Part shown: positions 5,362-10,989 of the stretch, in pieces | Numbering within the stretch: position 1 is the first letter of the stretch | Layout of the letters: each line of letters begins with the position of its first letter | Assembly: GCA_964565335.1 (NCBI GenBank) | Contig: CAZMEN010000080.1 | Location: 1-10,989 of the forward strand | Reading direction: 5' to 3' | Source of the DNA: Litorimonas sp964565335 | GTDB taxonomy: Bacteria; Pseudomonadota; Alphaproteobacteria; Caulobacterales; Maricaulaceae | DNA length: 10,989 bases | Translations under genes and position numbers: made by a program | The notes under the pieces: model-generated | Database searches by the model: none | Seen by the model: the letters and a program-made list of their open reading frames with translations, nothing else | Told to the model about the DNA's origin: nothing

Positions 5362-6249
5362 CTAAGCTTTACTCTCTCCAACAACACGGATGAGGCCCTC
5401 TTGCGCGGTTGAGGCAATTAAACGCCCGTCTTCGGCGTAAAAACTTCCGCGATTAAAGCCGCGAGAGCGCGCAGAACGCGGACTGTCCAAATGATAGTAA
5501 ATCCATTGATCCACACGAATTTCGTCGTGAAACCACATGGCGTGGTCGAGACTGGCCCCAATAATCATATGCGTTCGAAAACTGACAGGTTGCGGCCGCA
5601 AAGCTGTACTCATTAAGGCCTTATCTGAGATAAAGGCCAAGAGAGTCCGGTGCACGATCGGGTCATCCCCAATCGCCTCATTAAATTTAAACCAAAAGCC
5701 GAATTGCGGCTCAAGCGGCTCAGCTTGCACCACAGATTCAAGATGAGGCGTTCGCATATCCAATATATCAGTATCAAAAATCAGATAAAAACTCCGAAAC
5801 TGCTCTTCGGTCAGGCCTGATAATGCCGCCATCTCAGCTGAGCGATCCCAATCATTGGGCAAGTCGTGATAAGGCGTGATGCCTGCTGGGAAATCAAATT
5901 GATGTTCATGCCCCTCTTCCACCACCTGAAAGCTTATGGAGGCATTGAATATTGCCTCGCCTCTTTGTTTGCCAACCACACGCCGTGTGGAGAAACTACG
6001 CCCATTGCGAATGGGGTCGACCTCATAAAGGATAGGACGGGACAAATCGCCGGGGCGCAGGAAATATCCATGCAGAGAATGTGGCTTGCGATCGGCTTCG
6101 ACCGTCCGAACGGCGGTATTCAGAACCTGACCCAGAACTTGCCCGCCAAATACGCGGGGTAATCCCATCTCAAGCGTTTCGCCGCGGAAAAGAAGCGTAT
6201 CAAGCTCTTCCACATGCATTTTGGACAGGAATTCGTCACGATTAAACAT
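5362..6249 (-). CDS. tesB: Acyl-CoA thioesterase II
   Basis: At 295 residues, close to the 286 of E. coli TesB, this has a double hot-dog fold. It hydrolyses medium- and long-chain acyl-CoA to free fatty acid and CoA in the cytoplasm. LFRGETLEMGLPRVFGGQVL (20-39) and HSLHGYFLRPGD (57-68) mark the first hot-dog domain; SLDHAMWFHDE (233-243) and the ASTAQEG segment (279-285) mark the second. The catalytic triad of E. coli (D204, T228, Q278) maps by exact spacing to D209, S233 and Q283; the Ser-for-Thr change is conservative. ATG 6249 is supported by the N-terminal length expected before LFRG. No good Shine-Dalgarno sequence is visible, and a TTGATA at 6279-6284 (- strand) is a weak -35 candidate. 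The lon terminator separates it from lon. Confidence 0.95.
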   Translation of the reverse strand: MFNRDEFLSKMHVEELDTLLFRGETLEMGLPRVFGGQVLGQVLNTAVRTVEADRKPHSLHGYFLRPGDLSRPILYEVDPIRNGRSFSTRRVVGKQRGEAIFNASISFQVVEEGHEHQFDFPAGITPYHDLPNDWDRSAEMAALSGLTEEQFRSFYLIFDTDILDMRTPHLESVVQAEPLEPQFGFWFKFNEAIGDDPIVHRTLLAFISDKALMSTALRPQPVSFRTHMIIGASLDHAMWFHDEIRVDQWIYYHLDSPRSARSRGFNRGSFYAEDGRLIASTAQEGLIRVVGESKA

Positions 6250-6286
6250 GAAAACGGCTTAGCCTCGCATAGCAAGAGTATCAATG

Positions 6287-6309
6287 AAAACTCGGCCAAA
6301 CAGGCCGAG
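6287..6309 (-). terminator. Intrinsic terminator of lon
   Basis: A perfect 7-bp stem, CTCGGCC/GGCCGAG (6291-6297 and 6303-6309), has a 5-nt loop and is followed on the - strand by TTTTC. It begins 28 nt after the lon stop codon. The T-tract is short, so read-through into tesB may occur. Confidence 0.75.
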
Positions 6310-6336
6310 GTTCAAATTTTAGAATATCAGAAAGCC

Positions 6337-8745
6337 CTAATGAGGGGCGCCGCCGCCAAGAGCCGGGTCATTGGTTTGCCCACCAATGAGCACGCCTGCA
6401 AGGGCCGCTTCGTCACTGGCTGTCCATTCAATCTTTTTCGTCTTTTGTGTCAATGCAAGGTTTAGAACCTCTTCGACATTTGACACCGGAATAATCTCTA
6501 ATGCGGATTTCACATTATCCGGAATGTCCGCCAAATCTTTTTCATTCTCTTGCGGGATAAGAACGGTTTTTACGCCGCCGCGTAGAGCCGCTAAAAGCTT
6601 CTCTTTCAAGCCGCCAATCGGCAAAACACGTCCACGCAAGGTGACCTCCCCCGTCATCGCGATATCATTGCGCACGGGGATCTGCGTCAACACACTGACC
6701 ATAGCCGTCACCATCGCGATACCGGCGGACGGGCCGTCTTTGGGAGTTGCAGCTTCGGGTACATGAACATGAATGTCGGTGGTGCGGAAAACCCGCGGGT
6801 TAATACCAAGCTCGGGCGCACGCGCCTGAACATAAGAGTTAGCGGCAGAGATGGACTCCTTCATCACATCTTTGAGGTTCCCTGTGATTTTCACGCCGCC
6901 TTTACCCGGCATGGAAAGCGCTTCGATTGTCAAAATATCCCCGCCGACTTCCGTCCAAGCCAATCCTGTCACAATGCCGATTTGGTCTTCTGTATCGGTG
7001 CGGCCAAAGCGGAATTTCTTCACACCCAGATAATCTTCAATATTGCCAGATGTGACTGTCACAGATGTCTCTTCCTTGGAGACAATCCGTTTCAGCGCTT
7101 TACGGGCCAACCGCGCAATCTCGCGCTTTAAATTCCGGACGCCAGCTTCACGGGTATAATAGCGTACAATGTCGCGTAATGCGCCTTCATCAACTGAGAA
7201 CTCCTCAGCCTTAAGGCCATGCTCTGTTATTTGATCAGGCAAAAGGTGACGCGTAGCAATTTCGATTTTTTCGTCTTCGGTGTAACCTGGAATGCGAATA
7301 ATTTCCATCCGGTCCAAAAGCGGTTGCGGCATGTTTAAACTATTCGCCGTTGTAATAAACATCACGTCCGATAAATCGTAATCTACATCCAGATAGTGAT
7401 CATTGAATGTGTCGTTTTGTTCCGGGTCCAGCACCTCTAATAAAGCAGCCGATGGATCGCCGCGGTGATCCATACCCATTTTGTCAACCTCATCAAAAAG
7501 GAATAACGGATTGTTATATTTCGCCTTTTTCATAGATTGAATAACACGCCCCGGCATGGAGCCGATATAAGTGCGCCTGTGACCACGAATTTCTGATTCA
7601 TCGCGCACACCCCCTAAAGAGACGCGAACAAATTCTCGCCCTGTTGCGCGGGCAACGGATTTACCCAAGGATGTCTTGCCGACCCCGGGAGGCCCAACAA
7701 GGCAGAGGATAGGCCCTTTGACTTTTTTAGTGCGGGTCTGAACCGCCAAATGCTCAATGATGCGCTCTTTGACTTTGTCCAAACCGTAGTGGTCCGCATC
7801 TAAAATCTCTTGCGCTTTTGCGAGATCACGCTGCATGCGCTTTTTCTTGCCCCACGGCACAGAGAGCATCCAATCGATATAGTTCCGAGAGACATTCGCC
7901 TCCGCGCTCATTTGGCTCATTTGTTTAAGCTTTTTAATTTCAGCCGTAACCTTTTCGAGCGCTTCTTTCGTAAGCTTTGTCTTTACCACGCGCTCTTGTA
8001 TTTCCGCCATTTCATCCGGCGCATCGCCTCCGCCAAGTTCCGACTGAATAGCTTTCATTTGCTCATTCAGGTAATATTCGCGCTGTGTCTTTTCCATTTG
8101 GCGTTTGACGCGGCCACGAATTTTCTTCTCGACTTTCAAAACACTGGCTTCGGCATCAATCAAATCCATAATCAAGGTCAGACGCTTGGCGACATCGGCT
8201 TGATTCAAAAGATCTTGCTTGCTGTCCAAATCGGCGTTCAAATGCACGGCGATAATATCAGAGAGTTTTGATGGATCAGATGTATCGGTCACAGAGGTGA
8301 CGACTTCCTCAGCGATTTTCTTATTTAATCCGCCATAGCTTTCAAATTTTTCGCGCACTTGCTTGGCGAGTGCTTTGGCTTTGAGTTTATTTTCAACAAC
8401 CGTTTCGGTAACGGCCACTGTGGCTTCCATAAATTCTGTTTTTTCCGTGAAGGCCTCGATCATAGCTCGGTCCTGGCCTTCGACTAAAACACGAACGGTT
8501 CCATCAGGTAGTTTCAATAATTGAAGAATTTTCGCAATGCAGCCATGGGCGTATATATCATCATGCCCCGGGTCATCATTATTCGCATCTTTTTGCGTGA
8601 GGAGCATGATGCGCTTCTCTTGGCGCATCACTTCTTCTAGGGCGCTGATGGACTTTTCGCGTCCGACAAAGAGCGGCACGACCATATGCGGGAAAACCAC
8701 GATATCGCGAAGCGGTAATACGGGTAAAAGATGCGTCTCAGTCAT
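6337..8745 (-). CDS. lon: ATP-dependent protease Lon
   Basis: The 802-residue protein is full length for LonA. It degrades damaged proteins and selected regulators in the cytoplasm as a hexamer; in Caulobacter these include DnaA, CcrM and SciP. The N-terminal substrate domain starts HLLPVLPLRDIVVFPHMVVP (5-24) and leads into the helical region to about 300. The AAA+ module has Walker A GPPGVGKT (351-358) and Walker B FLFDEVDKM (415-423). The protease domain carries the Ser-Lys dyad: S673 in PKDGPSAG and K716 in GGLKEK, 43 residues apart as in E. coli (S679, K722). ATG 8745 was chosen over the adjacent GTG 8748 because AAGGA stands 6 nt before the ATG and only 3 nt before the GTG. The C-terminal tail (775-802) is Ala/Gly-rich. 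Terminators lie on both sides, so lon is probably monocistronic. Confidence 0.98.
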   Translation of the reverse strand: MTETHLLPVLPLRDIVVFPHMVVPLFVGREKSISALEEVMRQEKRIMLLTQKDANNDDPGHDDIYAHGCIAKILQLLKLPDGTVRVLVEGQDRAMIEAFTEKTEFMEATVAVTETVVENKLKAKALAKQVREKFESYGGLNKKIAEEVVTSVTDTSDPSKLSDIIAVHLNADLDSKQDLLNQADVAKRLTLIMDLIDAEASVLKVEKKIRGRVKRQMEKTQREYYLNEQMKAIQSELGGGDAPDEMAEIQERVVKTKLTKEALEKVTAEIKKLKQMSQMSAEANVSRNYIDWMLSVPWGKKKRMQRDLAKAQEILDADHYGLDKVKERIIEHLAVQTRTKKVKGPILCLVGPPGVGKTSLGKSVARATGREFVRVSLGGVRDESEIRGHRRTYIGSMPGRVIQSMKKAKYNNPLFLFDEVDKMGMDHRGDPSAALLEVLDPEQNDTFNDHYLDVDYDLSDVMFITTANSLNMPQPLLDRMEIIRIPGYTEDEKIEIATRHLLPDQITEHGLKAEEFSVDEGALRDIVRYYTREAGVRNLKREIARLARKALKRIVSKEETSVTVTSGNIEDYLGVKKFRFGRTDTEDQIGIVTGLAWTEVGGDILTIEALSMPGKGGVKITGNLKDVMKESISAANSYVQARAPELGINPRVFRTTDIHVHVPEAATPKDGPSAGIAMVTAMVSVLTQIPVRNDIAMTGEVTLRGRVLPIGGLKEKLLAALRGGVKTVLIPQENEKDLADIPDNVKSALEIIPVSNVEEVLNLALTQKTKKIEWTASDEAALAGVLIGGQTNDPALGGGAPH

Positions 8746-8773
8746 CACAAGTCCTTAATATTACGCAGCGGTA

Positions 8774-8850
8774 TTGGCCAATGAGATTGGCTAGCACTGT
8801 TGCGCTTTTTCTTATCTGATTAGATGGGTTGTAGCGGGGCGCGTGACAAG
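8774..8850 (-). promoter_or_regulatory. Lon upstream region: heat-shock-like promoter and leader dyad
   Basis: Read on the - strand, CTTGTC (8850-8845), 16 bp, then CCCATCTA (8828-8821) resembles the sigma-32 (RpoH) pattern CTTGAA...CCCATnT. It lies about 75 nt before the lon start. Downstream, in the presumed leader, GCCAAT/ATTGGC (8777-8782 and 8786-8791) is a perfect dyad with a 3-nt spacer, either an operator or a small stem. Heat induction of lon is well known in proteobacteria; assigning it to these bases is inference. Confidence 0.4.
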
Positions 8851-8913
8851 GGCCGAAGCCGCAAATCACTGCTATCATCTGCTTAATTTGGGTCATGCAC
8901 AAAGAATCACGCA

Positions 8914-8944
8914 TAAAAAAACCGCACCTTTCGGAACGGTTTTA
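8914..8944 (-). terminator. Intrinsic terminator of clpX
   Basis: On the - strand AACCGTTCC, loop GAAA, then GGTGCGGTT forms a stem of nine positions with one wobble and one mismatch (8941-8920). Seven T residues follow. The GNRA-type loop and T-run are typical. It starts 36 nt after the clpX stop codon and separates clpX from lon. Confidence 0.85.
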
Positions 8945-8976
8945 ATTCAAAAATCTTAACGAATGTAAACGGCGCT

Positions 8977-10232
8977 TTAACCGGCCTTGTCTTGGGTCTT
9001 TTCTTTATCAGAATGCACAATCAAAGGCTTGGCTGTGCCGCCGACGACTTCGCCATTAATAACCACCTCGCCGACACCTTCATAGGTTGGCAAATCATAC
9101 ATGGTATCGAGCAAAATGCCTTCCATAATGGATCGTAAACCCCGTGCGCCGGTTTTACGGGCCAGTGCTTTCTTCGCAATTTCCTTCAACGCGTCGGTTG
9201 AGAAGGTCAGCTTGACATTCTCCATGTCGAAAAGCGTCTGATATTGTTTCACCAAGGCGTTACGCGGCTGGGTCAGGATAGAGACAAGTGCGTCTTCGTC
9301 CAAATCGGTCAAGGTCGCAATAACGGGCAAACGCCCAACAAATTCAGGAATAAGACCGAACCGGGTCAAATCATCAGGCTCAACGCCTTTGAGGATGTCA
9401 CCCACGCGGCGCTCATCTAGCCCTTTGACGTCACCGCCAAAACCAATCGACTTCTTGTCACCACGGTTCGAGATTACCTTGTCCAACCCAGCGAAAGCCC
9501 CGCCAACGACGAAAAGGATATTCGTCGTATCGACTTGTAGGAATTCCTGTTGCGGATGTTTGCGGCCACCTTGCGGAGGAACGGAGGCAACAGTACCTTC
9601 CATAATTTTCAAAAGCGCTTGTTGCACGCCCTCACCCGGCACATCACGGGTGATAGACGGGTTATCCGACTTACGGGNNNNNNNNNNATATAAACGATAC
9701 CGCGCTGGGCACGCTCGACGTTATAATCTGCGCTTTGCAGCAATTTCAGAATGATGTTTTCAACATCTTCACCGACATACCCAGCTTCGGTCAAGGTTGT
9801 GGCATCCGCCATTGTGAAAGGAACATCCAAAATACGGGCTAAGGTTTGCGCCAGCAAAGTTTTACCACAGCCTGTTGGACCCACGAGTAGGATATTGGAC
9901 TTCGCCAATTCAACATCCGGATTGGATGTCGCGTGGTTCAAACGTTTATAATGATTGTGAACGGCGACAGAAAGGACACGTTTTGCGTGAGCCTGACCGA
10001 TGACGTAATCATCCAAAGTTTCGCAAATCTCCTGTGGAGTCGGGACGCCTTCGGATGTCTTGGCAACAGAGCCTTTGCCCTCTTCCTTGATAATATCCAT
10101 GCAGAGCTCGACACATTCATCACAAATGAAGACGGTTGGGCCTGCAATTAATTTACGGACTTCGTGCTGGCTCTTGCCGCAAAACGAACAATAGAGCGTA
10201 TTTTTTGAATCACCGCTGGTAGTCTTGCTCAT
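8977..10232 (-). CDS. clpX: ClpX, ATP-dependent unfoldase of ClpXP (sequence gap over Walker B)
   Basis: ClpX is an AAA+ hexamer that recognises, unfolds and feeds substrates to ClpP. The N-terminal zinc domain has C15, C18, C37 and C40. Walker A is GPTGCGKT (118-125), pore-1 loop GYVGE (151-155), RKH loop 227-229, ClpP-binding IGF loop 266-268, Arg finger R304 and sensor-2 R367 (numbering after correction). At 9678-9687 ten N interrupt the gene and the frame changes, so the two halves appear as separate reading frames. The flanks read GIVY-AT.. and ..CC-CGT-AAG; the family sequence requires exactly 20 bases (I-D-E-V-D-K-I-S) between them. With 20 bases in place of 10 N the gene is 1266 nt and encodes 421 residues, the normal length. 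The break is therefore an assembly gap, not a mutation. Walker B (expected D183, E184) is unseen. Confidence 0.96.
9678..9687. other. Assembly gap (10 N) inside clpX
   Basis: Ten N replace unknown sequence. Codon continuity on both sides, and conservation of the ClpX Walker B region, predict that 20 bases are missing. The N-run is therefore an arbitrary placeholder that creates an artificial frameshift. Confidence 0.97.
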
Positions 10233-10390
10233 AATCGTTCATTCCCATCAAGGTCGGCGTCTGCCCCAAAACCTTGCAATTTCAATGCCTAAAGTCTCTT
10301 TTTGAAAAGACTATAGAACTGTTTTCTTAACTCCCTCTTACAGTCAGGGGAATTATGTCTTGATTGGACACCTAAAAAGAGGTGTTTTCA
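10233..10390 (-). promoter_or_regulatory. clpX upstream region with hairpins and possible promoter elements
   Basis: No gene is seen between clpX and the clpP terminator. A perfect dyad ACACCT/AGGTGT (10368-10373 and 10380-10385, 6-nt loop) and an imperfect hairpin between 10293 and 10312 (AGTCT...AGACT) lie in the leader. On the - strand, CTTGAAA just upstream of the first dyad resembles a sigma-32 -35 element, and TATAGT near 10312-10317 is a possible -10 box, but no complete promoter is convincing. The clpX ATG has only GGGAA at long spacing as a ribosome site. Confidence 0.35.
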
Positions 10391-10394
10391 AGTG

Positions 10395-10430
10395 AAAAAA
10401 ACGGAGCGTGAACAGTCGCTTTCACCCCGC
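10395..10430 (-). terminator. Intrinsic terminator of clpP
   Basis: On the - strand an imperfect GC-rich hairpin (10430-10402, core GGTGAA/TTCAC with a bulged base stem) is followed by seven T residues (10401-10395). It begins about 45 nt after the clpP stop codon, so clpP and clpX are probably transcribed separately or with partial read-through. Confidence 0.7.
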
Positions 10431-10475
10431 TTAACTCTTACCAGCCTGTTCTGTACAAGCAGGCACAACGTAAGG

Positions 10476-10988
10476 TTATTTTTCGCCGCGCGTCGTATAA
10501 ACGTGATCGACGATACCGAAGTCTTTTGCTTCATCAGCCGTCATGAAATGGTCACGGTCCAAAGTCTTTTCGATTGTCGCGTATTTTTTGCCGGTATGTT
10601 TGACATATATATCATTCAAACGCTTCTTCATCGCCAGAATGTCTTTGGCGTGGCGTTCGATATCAGAGGCCTGCCCGCGGAACCCACCGGAAGGTTGATG
10701 CACCATAACGCGCGCTTGTGGCAGAGCGATGCGCATATCCGCCTCACCCGCCGCCAAAAGCAAAGACCCCATAGAACAGGCTTGGCCCATACAAACCGTC
10801 GAAACCGGAGATTTGATATATTGCATTGTATCATAAATCGCCATGCCAGAGGTCACCACGCCACCCGGGGAATTGATATACATGGAGATTTCTTTTTTCG
10901 GGTTTTCACTCTCAAGGAAAAGAAGTTGCGCCGTGATAGAGGCGGCCATGCTGTCTTCAACAACGCCTGACAAGAAAATGATTCGGTC
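10476..10988 (-). CDS. clpP: ClpP protease subunit (N-terminus outside window)
   Basis: The gene is open to the right edge: DRIIF, read from 10988, precedes LSGVVED, so 170 C-terminal residues are visible and about 25 N-terminal residues are missing. Counting from that Leu as 1, the Ser-His-Asp triad is S67 (GQACSMGSLLLAAGE), H92 (RVMVHQPSGGFRGQ) and D141 (LDRDHFMTADEA). The spacings of 25 and 49 equal those of S97, H122 and D171 in E. coli. The Gly-rich strand INSPGG (33-38) that binds substrate is present. ClpP forms a two-ring tetradecamer in the cytoplasm and degrades proteins delivered by ClpX and, where present, ClpA. clpX follows 243 bp downstream, the common order in alphaproteobacteria. 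No oddities are seen in the visible part. Confidence 0.97.
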   Translation of the reverse strand, partial: DRIIFLSGVVEDSMAASITAQLLFLESENPKKEISMYINSPGGVVTSGMAIYDTMQYIKSPVSTVCMGQACSMGSLLLAAGEADMRIALPQARVMVHQPSGGFRGQASDIERHAKDILAMKKRLNDIYVKHTGKKYATIEKTLDRDHFMTADEAKDFGIVDHVYTTRGEK

Positions 10989-10989
10989 C

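Noticed and set aside
6371..8271. Long open frames on the + strand opposite lon (such as 6371-6766 and 7810-8271)
   Set aside because: They mirror the codon pattern of lon, lack recognisable domains and ribosome sites, and lon itself is certain.
8977..10232. clpX as a pseudogene or as two genes because of the frame change
   Set aside because: The change coincides exactly with ten N. Restoring the 20 bases predicted from the family gives one intact 421-codon gene with all other motifs present.
10392..10970. 192-codon open frame on the + strand opposite clpP
   Set aside because: It lies antisense to the clearly functional clpP and its terminator; the protein sequence shows no family features.

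Overview
The window looks like a chromosomal segment of an alphaproteobacterium. The main evidence is the clpP-clpX-lon order on one strand, with ClpX and Lon proteins of the usual proteobacterial type. Moderate base composition and the gene mix are compatible with a marine lineage, but I cannot name a genus. A run of ten N inside clpX shows that this is a draft or metagenome-type assembly.

Region 1 (1 to about 1345, + strand) is accessory DNA. It holds the 3' end of a HipA-type kinase toxin gene, an XRE/Cro-type helix-turn-helix protein, a small unrecognised protein and a three-copy 12-nt tandem repeat. It ends at a 20-nt sequence that reads like the 3' end of a tRNA gene (T-loop, T-stem, acceptor strand, CCA), with no tRNA body upstream and a strong intrinsic terminator downstream. 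I read this as the right-hand attachment junction of an integrated element, with hipA and its neighbours as cargo. The integrase and the intact tRNA would lie outside the window.

Region 2 (about 1400-5360) is a metal-related envelope locus. A small exported Cys/His-bearing protein on the + strand converges on, and overlaps, a four-gene operon on the - strand: DUF2796 lipoprotein (ZrgA-like, with an extra His-rich loop), DUF3299 lipoprotein, ABC ATPase and FtsX/MacB-type permease. Three of the four genes are joined by 4-nt overlaps and the other junction has a 4-nt gap. The set resembles the zinc-regulated Zrg transport system known from Vibrio. The operon leader carries nested inverted repeats.

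Region 3 (5362-10989, - strand) is housekeeping. It has acyl-CoA thioesterase II (tesB), Lon protease, ClpX (assembly gap exactly over Walker B) and the 5'-truncated clpP. Intrinsic terminators follow clpP, clpX and lon, so these appear to be separate transcription units rather than one operon. A heat-shock-like promoter can be proposed for lon. ClpX and ClpP assemble into one protease; Lon is the second general ATP-dependent protease, so the block is a proteostasis cluster.
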